NCBI GenBank assembly: GCA_905182985.1
Contig: CAJJDN010000119.1
Span: forward strand, 228,286-292,285
DNA: 64,000 nucleotides
From: Paramecium sonneborni
Taxonomy: Eukaryota > Ciliophora > Oligohymenophorea > Peniculida > Parameciidae
Direction of reading: 5' to 3'
Position 1 is the stretch's first letter. Each line of letters begins with the position of its first letter. Made by a program: the position numbers and the translations under genes. This document shows positions 1-12,694 of the stretch, piece after piece. The notes below the pieces were generated by a model. It did no database searches, was not told the DNA's origin, and saw nothing but the letters and a program-made list of their open reading frames with translations.

Positions 1-433
1 CATTTTATTTATATAATAATTAAAACAACAGAAATAATTATAATAAGAATTTTAGAATATTTAAAAAAATTTGTTCAGGGATTATTTAATTTAAAAGGTA
101 ATTAGTATATGTGTACTAATAAAAAACATAAGAAATTGTCTTTTGTTATTAAACATATAAACTTATAAATAATAAATAATATGAATTACATATAAAAGAT
201 AATTAAATTTATTTAATATTTGTAAATCCTTAAACTGATAATGGAATCTCAATAAAAATAGTATTATTAAAAGGAGTAGTATTAATAATGATAGAAAGTT
301 GATTATAAATTATCATTTGTTTGATATCTAATAAGGGTGCCCTTATTATTTGAGAGACATTTAATAATGAAATAGTTTACAATAATTCCATATAAGTATA
401 AAAAATAGTCCATTTATTTTTACTATTGATAAA

Positions 434-709
434 ATGGAAGAGTCTGAAAATAGAGAAAAATATGAATAAATTTTTGACACTATAATTCAAATGAGTAAGA
501 AGAATAGTGAATATTATATGTTCAAACATCTGTATAATCTTTTTGTTTAGAAAATGGTTTGAGTATAAAAGAAGCTTTATAGGAATCTGATAGAGAAAGA
601 ATTTTAGAGAAATAAAGAGGGTATGTAAGAAATTAATTAGCATAAGACAAAAAATTTAGAATAAATAAAATCAGTTTCACGTTACCTAAAAGAAAAGGTT
701 TTATTGTGA
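434..709 (+). CDS. small unknown protein, about 73 aa, probably two introns
   Basis: Read with TAA/TAG as Gln, an acidic N-terminal segment (MEESENREKYEQ) runs to about 530. After a probable 32-nt intron the frame continues as IKEALQESDRERILEKQR. A probable 22-nt intron ending in AAG leads to a C-terminal piece ending SRYLKEKVLL before TGA at 707. With those introns the length is exactly 74 codons. It is charged, likely helical, and I do not recognise a family. It is convergent with the thioredoxin gene on the other strand. The splice sites are inferred from frame continuity only, so exon borders are uncertain; the coding nature of the middle part is better supported. Confidence 0.5.
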
Positions 710-784
710 TAATTAAATGGTCAAATGCGTCTTTCTAATTGATTAATAATTTTATAAAAGACATGTTTAAACAAGTAATTAAAA

Positions 785-1170
785 TCAACTGCAAACCTTA
801 TCTATAAAAGATTTAGTTTTTCTTTCACTATATCCAGTCATAGAGTCAATAGAAGTTCCTCTATTTAGTAAATGAACAGATGGAATTTAAGCCTTCTAAA
901 TTAAATAAATATTAAGCAATACCGCTATTTATTATACGACATCATAGAGTTCCTCATTATCAACATTAACCAAGCAAAGTTACCATTTTTCTAAGTTCTT
1001 CTCAGCTTCTTAAATTAATTAAGGATTCAACTTATGACATGGAGCACACCTATATTTGATTCATTATAATTTTCATACCATTCAGCAAAAAAACTAACAA
1101 CAACTGGCTTTTAATTACTCATGACGTGTTCATGCCATTCTTAGCTGTTGTTTATTTAAACACAATTCAT
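785..1170 (-). CDS. thioredoxin, 109 aa
   Basis: Thioredoxins are small dithiol-disulfide oxidoreductases that keep cytosolic protein thiols reduced. The translation contains VVVSFFAEWCAPCHKL, so the CxxC site is CAPC at residues 32-35, with the usual Trp before it. It continues to LVNVDNEELYDVV, IPSVHLLNRG and a final helix SERKTKSFIDKV. Two introns are needed and obvious: 29 nt inside the Trp codon just before CAPC, and 27 nt after QQIA. Removing both gives exactly 110 codons. Length matches the family (about 105-110). The residue before the expected cis-proline is Ile and the next is Ser rather than the common Thr. The start is the first Met after an upstream in-frame TGA. Confidence 0.9.
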
Positions 1171-1280
1171 CAAAAAATATAATAATGAATGACCTTTAAA
1201 CAAATCTAAACCAGTTTATAAGATTAAATAGTATGTAATAATATGATTTATTTTTACAAAATAATATTTATTTGTAATTA

Positions 1281-4264
1281 ATGAATTCCGATGAAATGGA
1301 GAAATTACAACCTATGTTCAATCGAATTACTAGAATTCTACAAAGTATCATTTTACTTTATGTGCAGAGCCAACAACTAATAGAATAATTCCAATCAAAT
1401 TTCTATAAAAAATGGAACTACTATAGAATTCACTTCTTGATCCAACCTTGGAAATTAATTCATTAGATTATGATTAATTAACTTATGATGAATTAAATTA
1501 ATTGTCTAAGTTGAATAAGGAATCAAAAATAGAATTGCTTATAAGTCTGTTCAATTTATTCTTCAAATAAAAAAAAGTAGTTGGGGAAATAGATATCTTG
1601 GGTAAAAGTACCATTTTATGGTCAAGGAAAAAAATTGAAATTGATTTAGACATTAAGGAATTAATAATTTATCGATAAAATTCAAAGGAAAAACCCTATA
1701 TAATAGATTTAACAGAATTTCTTATTAATTAAAGAGGCTATCTAAGAGGCAGATATCAATATGAATTATTATGTAGAGATCCTAACGCATAAATTAAAGA
1801 TATCATTATTGGAAGTGAAGATAAGGAAGAAATTACTAAATGGGTTGAATATTTCTTAATTTGTTGCAAATAAGAAAATGTGGAACGATCTAAAACAATT
1901 TTAATGAAAAATGAATTATAAAGTGAAATTAATTCTTAAGATTCTCGTGACAGATATGGTACTGCTATTATCAAAAAAAAATAAGCTGATGATACCAAAA
2001 TTACTAAATAAATAACTACATTAAAACCTTAATAATAATAATAATATATAAAACCAGAAACTATTATCATTGAAGAATAAATTTTTCAAGAAAATTTACC
2101 TAATATCTTTGAAAATCTTAAAGATAAACTTAATCTAGATTTTTTAATGGATGATCATGAATTTACTTTAATTTCATTTGAACACTGTGCCAGAATCATG
2201 CAATCAAATATTAATAAAAATAATTTTAGAGTTTATGTATCTTTACCAAGAACTTCTCTTGAAATACTCATTAATTCTCTTTATGATACATCCTCACTTA
2301 AAAAATGGAATAAATAAATTAAATCTTAATAAATCATACTCTAAGCAACTCCTTTCCTTGCTTAAATTGAAGAGATTAGAGAACCTTTAAGTTTTCTTTA
2401 TTAACCAAGATCTTTCAAATTCTTAAGATATATATATCCATATAAAGACTCTTTCTTTATTATTGAGAAATCTTATGAGAGTGATGATAATTCTGGATAT
2501 ATTGAATGGAATATTATTGGAATTTTTCTCTAAGATCTATAAAGTAAAATTATGATTGTAGACACACTTGTCTATAACAAAGGGTATATAACTTAAAATT
2601 AAGATTAACAACTTATTTTAAATTATGTTTAATAATTTCAAAATTATAAACATTTTTTAAAAGAGGAAAACAGAAGATAGTAAATAAGTAATGTCAATTT
2701 TCCAATATTTGTAAGTGAAGCTATGACTTTAATAAACCGTTATGAATAACTTAAAAATAAATCAACCAAAAAAACATTTAAGTCTTAAGTTACTCGATCA
2801 GCATATTAAGATTTAACTGTATCTCCAAATTTATCTTTTTAAGCAAGCCAAATTAATGATAGTTTTTCCTTAGATGAAGATAATCAATAAAGAGATTCTT
2901 TTCTTAAAGAAGATATACGTTCAGATTAATAAAGAAGAGGAATATATCTCAAAAATGAGAATATAAATTAATTTTATCTAATCTCTAAATATACAAAGGA
3001 GTCCTTATAATAGTTTTTATGTGATAGATTGTTGGATATTGAATAAGAGGTACATCATCTTTCATAAATTCATTACTATTAAACAAAACCATAGATGAAT
3101 ATTTAATTAGAAAGATATGAAAAGAATAATAATGGATAACATTTTTTTTATTAATCAGATTGGATATATGATGCTTAAAAAGGTTTCTTGAAATTTATAA
3201 ATTAAGATAAACTTGCTCAATAGAAGAAGGTTTTTTATTACATCTTACAGAAAATTGGGTAAAGTCTATTAAGAACAAGTATACTACATATATGTGTTCC
3301 TGTTCATATATTTGAGAGGAGAACTAATCTATAAAGATTAGCCAGTTCTTTTTCTTATGCTCCTCATTTCTTAGAACCTGTAGTTAATAGTACTCCACTT
3401 GATTAAATGAAAGCCTTATTAGGCTTCATTGTATCTATGAATATATTATATCTATCATTAGAGAAACCTTTTAATCCAATCCTTGGTGAAACCTTTCAAT
3501 GTTGGATTAAAGGTTGTCCTATTTACTTTGAATAGATTAGTCATCATCCACCTATTGCAGCATTTATGATGTATGGGCATGGATATAAATTTAATGGACA
3601 TTTTGAAACTTAAGCTTCTTTAGGTTTAAATTCTATTACTGGTAGTAATTTTGGTAAAGTTAATTTGGAATTTGTTAATGGTTCAAAATTGGAATTTAAT
3701 AATTGTAAAGGATATTTAACTGGAATAACAATTGGAGATAGGATTTTTTATTTAGAAGGTCCTATTTATTGTATTGATTATGTTAATGAATATTTAGGAG
3801 AATTGTACTTTAATCCACCATCTGGATTGTTTGGAAAAAAAATGGCTTTAGATTATTTTTAAGGTTCAATTTTTAAAATTGACGAAAAAGAGGTAGCCAG
3901 ATGGAAAAAATTAGGATATAAAAAATATTAAGGTTTAAATGGATCTACTTAAAAATATCCTGCTTTAAGTAAAATAGATGGATAGTATTTATAATTTTTA
4001 ATAAAATAAGTTGGTAATCTGAAGGTAAAAACTTTAATGTTGACGAAAGAAACGTTTTTAATATTATGACAGATTTTCCTTATGAAGTTTATCCTGAATA
4101 ATATCCACTTGCTTCTGATTCATAAAATAGACTAGATTTAGTTGCTTGGCAATTAAATGATTTTGAATTAACAATGAAAAATAAAGTATTAAAATATTAT
4201 TAATTTATAGGAATATTTAGAAAACTAATAAAGAAGAGATAGGTAATTAAGAAATAAAAAATGA
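1281..4264 (+). CDS. oxysterol-binding protein-related protein (PH plus ORD), 969 aa
   Basis: ORP/OSBP proteins move sterols or phosphoinositides between membranes at contact sites. The ORD signature is clear: EKPFNPILGETF followed by EQISHHPP at about residues 740-750, then a long beta-rich tail with GNFGKVN-like strands and the C-terminal arm YLENQQRRDRQLRNKK. Around residues 100-190 there is a PH-like domain (RKKIEIDLDIKELIIYR to KWVEYFLICCK). The linker is Gln-rich through TAA codons. Introns: 23 nt near the N-terminus, 26 nt before the EGKNFNVDERNVFNIM segment (ends AAG), and 25 nt near the C-terminus. After removal the frame is exactly 969 codons plus TGA. No transmembrane segment or FFAT motif was noticed. 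Family assignment is firm; the ligand cannot be told from sequence. Confidence 0.93.
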
Positions 4265-4327
4265 ATTAAATTTTTATTTAATTAATTTTGTATTGTAAAT
4301 ATTGAATAAATTTTTTGATTAATTAAG

Positions 4328-6746
4328 TCATTTATATTTTATCAATTACATATTAATGGCATCTCTTTCTAAGTATTCATTTCTTTGCAATCTTTCTATC
4401 ATTTATTTAATTTATGCAAATGGTATTTCAACATTTTAATTTTTCTTCATGTGTCCTTAGACTTAAATTACCAAATCACTAAATTACATTTCTTTTTGTT
4501 TTTTCATAATTTTAACAATAGCTGCTTCTATAGCTAAATCTTTATCATAAACAGACACAACTTAAATATAATTATTAGATTTTACCTTATTCTACTTAAT
4601 TTTAAGGGAAATAAGTTTCAGTTACTATTTTTTTAGATTTTCCTTTTTTTTATTTAGTTAAATTCTCATTAAATTAATAACAAACTTAATCATTCAAAAT
4701 TTATTCATCTAATATTTTGGCATCTTTCATCATTTTACAATTTTATATAACATATTATTCTTTTAATCCAGTTAAAGAAGCGATTCTATTAACATCTAAA
4801 ATATCATTTCTGTATTGATAAAGTAATAATATAACTGCTTATGGGACACTTAAGTTGAATGTCAATGCTTTTTCTGTGCATTATATTTCAACATAAGAAA
4901 TTAGATCTAACCATATCAATGTTTTTTATTATTATCTTTTTGCTATAATTTCTTTTTGTTAAGTTATTAAATCAGATTGAAGATTTAGTTATAATTCATC
5001 TATTTCTGGCCAATGTTACTTGTTAATTATAATTGGTGGCTAAATTTATAATTTACATAATCCTTTTTCTTCTTATATTTTTGTTACTTCATTTTCTGTC
5101 TTTTAAAAGTCTCTAATCATAATTTTGAGTGATTCCAAATCTTATGCTCCACATTTCTTTTCCATCTCTTCTACTATACTCATTTCAATTTAACAAGCTA
5201 ATTTATTTTTCTTAGTTTCTACTTATCTCTAATATTTTATTAATCTTTATGCTAAAGATATTTTATATAACTATATTTATGTTTAACTATTTTTAATACT
5301 TTTAAGAATCTCCCTTTTTAATTTATAAATACAAATAGTTTTACTATCTATTCTGGTGATTTTATAGAAAAATTCTTTGGTTAATTTCTTAATAACTCTA
5401 TCTATTCTCCTATATAAGTCACAAGATAATCAGCAAATTCATGATTCTTTTAAAAATATATTTATATATAAATACTCCAATAGGTAAATTGATAAATGTT
5501 TCAAATGAATTATTCAAAGCCATTATAAAATCAGATTTTTATGCGAAACAACTTTCTATCAATAGAAAATATTTCTAATAAAGACTATAAAATTATCCAA
5601 TAAAATTTGGATCAGAAAAATTTTAATCTGAATTAGTTTCCACTATTTAATGATTCTTTTTTTACATTATTGTTTATCCTTCTAATGTTATAATATTTTT
5701 AAAATTTGCAGCAATTTAATCATAATGATCATCTAAACTTCCATATAAATCTCCAATCAATTTTAAATTTTATTAGTAACTGTTAGGTTCTTAATGAAAT
5801 TCTTTCAATAGATGTTCAAAATTATCAGCATTACTCTCTGATAATAAATATGATTTATAATATGTTAAAAGATGAGAATTTAAAATTCTATTTACTTATT
5901 CTAAAATTGTTTTATCACCAAACTTTAAAACCCTATCATTTATTTCTTTTTATTAATAAACTTTTCTCAAATATACTTACGTTTTTAAACTTAGATGCCA
6001 AGAATTATAATTTTATTGATATTTCTCTTCAAAATAATCAAAAATTTTTTATTTAAATTCTTTCTCTATTTTAAATTCTATAGCTTCTTCAGTAGATTTT
6101 TATAATTAAGTCATTACATTTCCAAATTAATATAATAATTCACTAATTTTTTATTATTTCTATTCATCTTCACAAGCCTAAAATTATATTTAACTTAAAA
6201 TTACAGTTTTGATAATATCAACCACACTTTTAAATAAAACATTTTTAAACACACTTTATAATTCTTCAACAAATATGTTATCAAATAAACTTGTATAAAA
6301 ATCTGGAATACTTTCTTATTAAAATGTTTGCGCCTATAAAATATTTGCCATTTTAATTACCGCTTAATATAAAATAGTTTTGTATGATTTCATCGACTTA
6401 ACAAATGTATGATGTATACTAAGAAATGTTTCAATATTTAATATTGGATCCTTATATTAATCTTTGAATTTTGGAAGAATCTTCAATTTATTTATTTTTG
6501 TTTACATTTTTCGCTATATGATTTTTTATGCATTTTATTGCTACTTTTATAAACTTTTTAGCTTCGTTCTATTACTAATCATTAGAGTGATTTTAAATAT
6601 AAACATCAATTTTGCTATATATCATTATACAATAAGTACCTATTAATCTCTTGTTTTTTTTTCAAAGTTACTAGACTATTATTCTCTAATATATTTGTAC
6701 AAACTTCATCAACTTAATCAAAAAGAGAAAATTATGTAGAAAGCAT
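4328..6746 (-). CDS. cullin (scaffold of a RING ubiquitin ligase), about 780 aa
   Basis: Cullins hold a RBX/RING subunit at the C-terminus and substrate adaptors at the N-terminus. The C-terminal winged-helix and neddylation segment is recognisable: EAAIVKIMKKQKEMQFSDL, then IERLQRNEYLERD and LIKYK at the stop, with the Lys in IVKIMKK at the expected Nedd8 position. Upstream come LSVPQAVILLLYQYRND and VNRIASLTGL, typical of the cullin homology domain. The N-terminal repeats begin MLSTQFSLFDQVDEV. Two 25-nt introns near the 5' end restore the frame; one more short intron is implied, because the remaining length is not a multiple of three. The length fits cullins. A second cullin lies directly upstream on the same strand. 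Which cullin class it belongs to is not resolved. Confidence 0.9.
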
Positions 6747-6794
6747 ATACTTTTTTAACTTTATTATTTTAATATTGACTTATAATTGAGTTAA

Positions 6795-6982
6795 TCATAA
6801 AATAATTTAAAATCTAAAAGAATAACATCCACCGATATTGTGTTTCCACTGAATTTTATAGTCTTCCCTATTATACATATAATTCATGTAAAATACTTTG
6901 ATAAACAAAAACAAAATTCATCGAATTGTTATAGAATCATACAATAACTTATAAATAATTAAAATTTTCCAGAGAGAATCAT
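6795..6982 (-). CDS. possible 52-aa protein with one intron
   Basis: A short frame between the two cullins starts MILSGKFQLF. It needs one 29-nt GT...TAG intron and ends GCYSFRFQIIL before TGA; spliced length is exactly 53 codons. It is rich in Phe, Cys and Ile and has no recognised domain. At this size a chance frame is possible. It could also be an upstream exon or a remnant of a neighbouring cullin. Confidence 0.3.
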
Positions 6983-7346
6983 CTCTTTTTTATTTTTAAT
7001 TAAGTATATATATTAGTGTAGATCATGTGAATTTGAATTTTAATAAAAAAACATTCAAAGTGAATTGATTCATATTAATTATAATTGATGATGAATTAAA
7101 TGTTTATTTATTTACTGAAAAAAATGATATAGAATAATTTTAAAACTGATTTTGTTTATTTTATTTTCTAGATTTAAATTCATTTTTAATTGATACTCTG
7201 AAAATTTACTATTATTCATAATAATAATATAAGAAGTTTTATCAAATCTTATATAAATGATTTATTTATTAAAGATTGAATGATTAGATAACTATAAATT
7301 AAGGATAAAATATTTAATTTTAATTTTATAAATAAAAAACGAACAG
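6983..7346. other. non-coding gap upstream of first cullin
   Basis: 364 bp of A/T-rich sequence separating the 3' end of the second cullin from the short frame above. I see no sustained reading frame on either strand and no repeat. Confidence 0.5.
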
Positions 7347-9804
7347 TCACTCATAATGATAAATTGATTTCTCTTTTTCATCTCTTCTTATATAATTATA
7401 TTTAATTAAGAAATCTAAAGATTCCTTGAGTTTTTCATTATTTACTGGAGTAGGATAAAAATGTTTTTAAACAATTTCAAGCAAATTAGTATGATTCATA
7501 TTTTTTTCTACTTTCATATTTTTTATTATAAATGCCTCTAATTAATATTTGAGATCTTAAGTATTATCTTAAAACGTTTTGACTTAGATTTTATTTAATA
7601 TTTACTTTAATTTATTTAATTAGAGTTCTCATAAATGTTGTGATCCATTACGATCAAATTTTCTTTAACTTCTTGTTATATTTATGAATCATTCAAAAAA
7701 TAACTATCTCCATCATTCCATAATATTTTTTATTAAACCTAAACCTATATTAATTATTACCATTCTTTCCAGTTAAAATAATACCTAACCTTTTTCTAAC
7801 TTTAGTTCTTCAGTAATTTCATTTAAAGTCTTCGAATCATCATTTTAATCATATAAGAATAAAATTGCAGCCTAAACACAATTAATAATGAGAGTTTTGT
7901 CTACTTCATTCCAATATATTTCAACAAAAGATACTGTATCACTAAATGCAACTGTGATTTAAAGTTCTTAATTTCTGATTTAAAATTGTTTTTAATATTA
8001 ATCTTTTTTAATATACAATTGTTTAAACACATATTGATCGTTTTCATGGAGCACTGGCCATTTTTTTTTATTAATTAAAATAATTTCTGAAGAATATTCT
8101 TAATATACCATTATGGATTTTTATAACAAAAGATCTTTAGTTTCAGAAATCATTTGGCTAAATTTTTTTAATTTTTTCTCACCACAAAATTATTTCAATT
8201 AATCAAGTATATTAATTTCATTTTCTAAATGAAATTATGCAGCTTACATTTCAAAAAATATAAGATAATTAAGTAATCTTGAGGCTAATCTATAACTATA
8301 AATCTAATTTAATTTGTTTAAAATCTTACAATTAAATAATAATCAAAATCTTTTACAAAAGGTAATAAATATTTTTATACTTTTAAAATCTCATCATAAT
8401 TATCTTTTATCTAAAATTAATCATCTGATTTTGCCATTTACATCATAAGATCATGTACATAATTACATAATTTTAAAGTCAAATAAATACTCTTTATAAT
8501 ATTTACTTTCTTACTTATTCTAAATTAATAAAAAATTTATTAAGTTCTGATTTAACTATCAGTTCAAGATCATACCTACTATTGTTATTTTTACTTTCCC
8601 TAAAACACAATTTTATAAGATATTCAAATTTATTATAAATATCACACAAAATTTTTACTAAAGATTTATATTTTGATTTCTATTTTTCTAATTCATGATG
8701 CAAGGTTGCCTTTTTATATTGTTCTTCTATATTTTTTCTTACAAATTCTTGAAACTTTTATTTAAAATCTATGAAATATCTCTCTTGATCTTAAAATCTT
8801 GAATATACTCTCAAAATTTAGACAATTTATTAACTTAGAATTTCTTTTTATGAAATTTCTTGTGTAAAAAATTAGTTTAGTAAACCTACAAAACCTCTTT
8901 CATCCTTTAAAATGACATTTCTATATTTAAATAACAAATTCTCATAAATAATTCTCAAAATTTTTTAATAGTGACTTTGAAATTTTGTATTACTATTCAA
9001 ACATATAAACAATTCCTAATTTATTTAAAACTCTCTTTCAACCAATAATAAATATTCTTAAACTGTATAAATTTAAAACCATCTTTTATTCTTCTATTCA
9101 TATTCTATCTAAATAAATCTATATAATGACTAACAAAAATCCTCTAGAATATTTATCTTTCTTTATATTAAAATTTCATTCAAAGATAGGCTTAATAGAA
9201 TTTCTATGTAACTCTAAAATTTATTTAAAAGATTTTCTCTGTTTTCTTTCACATTTACTAATTCCTTTTATTATTGTATATGAACAAATTCTGACTCTTA
9301 TAACTTATAAAATTCATCTAGAAGATTTTCCAAATTTTTAAAAATATTCTATCTAATATAATCAATATTATCTTTAATTATTTTGCAAACTGCAAATTTC
9401 CAAAAAGAAAAGATTTCTTTTAAACTTAAATTATAGCACTAAATAAAGAAGTACTAAATACGACATGATAGCAAGCAAGATTAAGATAATGAGCAGCTTT
9501 TTCATATTACTTAAAAGCTGTAAAAAAATCATCTAATTCTGGCTGATTTTTAAATTTTGGTCCAAATATTTCCAGTAAGTATTTTTACAAATAAGATATC
9601 ATATTTATGCAAACTTATTTTGAATTAGGCGTATTATTAATTTATTTTCGAATTTTGCTATGTTGAAATGAATTGAAATATATACGATGCAAATGAAACA
9701 AAAGTATTGATATCATAATTTTGAGATAATATTGAATTTTTTATTAAATTTTGTATTTGTAATTCAAAATTTCCTATTTCAATGGTATTGGGGTTTGGAT
9801 TCAT
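7347..9804 (-). CDS. second cullin, about 795 aa
   Basis: The C-terminus ends KESLDFLIKYNYIRRDEKEKSIYHYE, which is the cullin winged-helix end (compare LIEREYLxRD...YxY in the family). The N-terminus starts MNPNPNTIEIGNFELQ and contains the helical repeats KYLLEIFGPKFKNQPELDDFF and YEKAAHYLNLACYHVCY. Introns of 28 nt and 23 nt near the 5' end are required for continuity, and at least one further intron is implied by the frame near the middle (around 8500). Sequence similarity to the neighbouring cullin at 4328-6746 looks low by eye except at the C-terminus, so this is a distant paralogue rather than a recent duplicate. Same strand, about 600 bp apart. Role: ubiquitin or Nedd8 pathway scaffold; adaptor type unknown. 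Confidence 0.85.
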
Positions 9805-9923
9805 TTAAGTAAAATTAAAAAATAAATAAATTAAACATTAAAATATAAAAGGAGGCATAGTTTATTTATCATATATTAAAGAATAATAATTATTTTTTCA
9901 ACATTATAATTGAATAATTATTA

Positions 9924-11427
9924 ATGGAAATGTTCACAGAGTAACTGCTGTAAATAATCAATGAATCACACATAATTGCTAGAGATTCAATCAAATTGGT
10001 AGTTCATTTGGGAAGTAATATAGTAGCTGAAAAATATATTTAATCTTAAATGCCTTGGATTGGATATCAGTGGTTTTAAGATTAAGTATAAACAGTGGCA
10101 AAAAAGCAATATATATATAATGATGATTTATATGATGATATAAATGAAGATGAGGAACCAAATCGTGTAAATATTGATCATTGGAGGAGATGTTAAGGAT
10201 AAATAGGACTAGTAAAATCATAAGAATAATCTCCAATAAGAAGAAGTGAAACAAAGAAATTAACAAAAATCTAAATGGGATAAACTTAAAGAGAAACTGA
10301 GGCCTATGAATGTTAAATAATAAAGATGGGTGAGTTAGATGATGATATTGAATTTGATCCAAATATTGAAAGCATGAGACAAGCTAAATTAAGATAGATG
10401 TAAATACAATAGTAAAAATTGTAAAACGATAAGATTAAAAACTAAGAGGTTCAAGAATAAGCTAGACAACTTAAGCGATTGAATGTTGACTCTAAATGTA
10501 CAAATACAATTTTTATACTCAGCTAAATATACATATGACTTTGAGGGTAAAGTAATTGTCTAAAAACCACCTGATATCGATAGATATCCTAAGTCACACT
10601 AAAACATTTAAGAAAAAAGAAATCTTGTTGAAGTAAGAGACCTTATTCCTAATCATAAACAGTAATCTGAATTAATTTCTGCTGGTAAAAGATAAAGTGC
10701 CTATACTAATTCATTGAATCAATTTGCAATCAAAACTTCGGTTCCTTAAATTGATGTCATTATTATGAAAGAAGGAGTATCATTTTATGATGGAAAATCT
10801 GAAAAAAAAAAAGAAAGATCTTTCCCTTTAATGGATATTAAAGATAATAATGAATTATAAAGTACTCTTTTAAATTAAAATGTACATATGACTAAATTAG
10901 AATATTAAGCAATTACTAATTCTTAGTAATCTAATAATACATTTTAAAATAAAACATTATAATTATCGATCTCTCAACCATAAATTCAATAAAGTAAAAC
11001 AAGCAGAACCTTCTAAGAAGATTAATAACTTTAAAATTACAATAATGATAGTTTACTTAGTTTTCGTTAGCCTAAAACTACTGTTAATCATTCAATCACA
11101 TCAAATATTTTACAAAAGTTAAATGGTTCTATCTCTATACTTAGTGAAGAACAATTAGATGGATTAATTATATAAACTAATGATCCAAACAAATTAAAAG
11201 AACATCCTTTATTTGGAAAAAAACCAACTATTGAAATTACAAAGCCACCCTTATCTGTTCCACCAATTACACTTGAATTACCTTAAATTCCTCCAAATGC
11301 TTTATCTAATAGTGTTAGTAAATTGCCACGCTCTTTTTAATCTATTGGGACATTCCCTAAATTACTATCAAAACATCCACGAGAACGTATTTCTAAATAA
11401 GTGATGAATATTTTTAATATTAAATGA
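9924..11427 (+). CDS. unknown protein, 492 aa, low-complexity
   Basis: I do not recognise the family. The frame starts MEMFTEQLLQIINESHIIAR and contains an acidic stretch (NDDLYDDINEDEEPN). A Gln/Lys-rich predicted coiled coil follows around residues 150-185 (SMRQAKLRQMQIQQQ). Then come SKYTYDFEGKVIVQKPPDIDR and, later, ASN/SER/THR-rich disordered sequence ending ERISKQVMNIFNIK. One 25-nt intron near 10,500 joins NVDSK to YTYDFEG; spliced length is exactly 493 codons. The segment around EGVSFYDGKSEKKKERSFPL looks conserved-like. It is divergently transcribed from the second cullin, about 120 bp apart. No signal peptide or membrane segment. Confidence 0.75.
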
Positions 11428-11766
11428 TAAAATATTATATTTCTTAGAAATATATCATTTTAAATTGACACTCTACAATCTAAGATTATTTGTATTTATA
11501 TTGTCAATATTAAATAAATTAATAAAATTTTATAATTATCAAAATTTTCAAATCTTCTTTATAAATAAAGTTATTATTTAAAGTAAATTCAAAAGAACAA
11601 AACGAAGTAAATAACCACTTCATTAAAAATGGAAAAAATTATTTAAATAGAGTGATAATTTTAATACCATTACTGTACTACACCATCCATTAGATCTTTT
11701 AACTGGAATTATAATTTTTTAGAATTTGAATATGATGAAATTTTAAAATATTATATTAAAATCTTA

Positions 11767-12325
11767 ATGAGCTACAGGATAAAACATTTTTCATTGTTAA
11801 AAAATCCAAATAACTGAATAAATGATGAAGTTATTTTTAGTTTTTAAATTTATGTAAATAGATAATTATAATATCCTTTTGATATACCTGTATTTTTTTT
11901 TAAAATAAAAAATACTTCATATACTTAACTAATTTTCATTAATTTTAAAATATTTATAAATTTTTAAGAATTAGATACATATTAAAAAATCGATTATTTT
12001 GATACATCAAAATAAATTAAAGGTTTCTTTAAATGAAGACAAATCTTTTTTTAATAAAGTTTTATTAAGAATTTTCAAGCTAAATTAAAAAATAAGATTA
12101 AGATATACAAAAATTTTTATTTTAGTTCTACAAAAAGAGAATGAGGATATTAATTATTTTAAATTCTTTTAAGGGGAGTTGCTTTATTATATAAAAGATG
12201 AAGAAGTTTAAAAAGAACTTGCTAGAAACATAATTAAAAAAAGTATATTTTAGTTTTAATTATAAAGTAATCAATAGTTACAACAAACATTTAGAGAATA
12301 TAGTAATTCTGAATTTGTTATTTGA
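11767..12325 (+). CDS. tentative gene, exon structure unresolved
   Basis: Two stretches look coding with the ciliate code. The first runs from 11821 to about 12030 (DTYQKIDYFDTSKQIK). The second runs from about 12040 to TGA at 12323 and includes LLRIFKLNQKIRLRY, FFQGELLYYIKDEEVQKELA and QQTFREYSNSEFVI. An intron of 16 or 37 nt near 12,020 would join them. Upstream, MSYRIKHFSLLKNPNN is in the same frame but ends in TGA at 11,815, so the true start is not found. It may be a real small gene with an unrecognised 5' intron or a decaying copy. Confidence 0.4.
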
Positions 12326-12694
12326 AATTTATTATAAAAAATCCTAGAGAATAAAATAAAATAAATTTTTTGATGCAATTTAAATGAAATGTTTAAAATT
12401 ATAACTTGAATATGAGTTTTAAATTTTTGAAATATATATAAAAAAGTTAAAAATGTTATATGTGATTTTTATTTAGGTAAAATATAAATCTTATATCACA
12501 TGAATTTTATTTTATTTTATTTTCTAAACATATAATTATGTAAATCTCGAAAGGAAAAGAAATTTTAATATTTTTTGAGATATATTATTGAATAAATTAA
12601 AAATTATGAATTAAATTTTGTTAATTAAATGATAAGAATAGATGCAGATAATCAGAACATAATAATAAAACGGTATAATATATGTTTTATTTGA
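12326..12694. other. intergenic, no gene seen
   Basis: About 370 bp of A/T-rich sequence between convergent frames. No sustained coding frame, repeat or RNA-like fold was noticed. Confidence 0.5.

Noticed and set aside
1..433. Possible gene end at the left edge
   Set aside because: Short frames on both strands are broken by TGA and have no recognisable content; treated as non-coding.
377..643. Minus-strand 88-codon frame
   Set aside because: It lies opposite the small plus-strand gene at 434-709 and has an antisense-like Phe/Leu/Ile composition with no domain.
9991..10362. Minus-strand 123-codon frame without any stop
   Set aside because: It lies opposite a 492-residue plus-strand gene with proper codon character; the minus reading is Phe/Leu/His-rich in the way expected for antisense of Gln/Asn/Glu-rich sequence.
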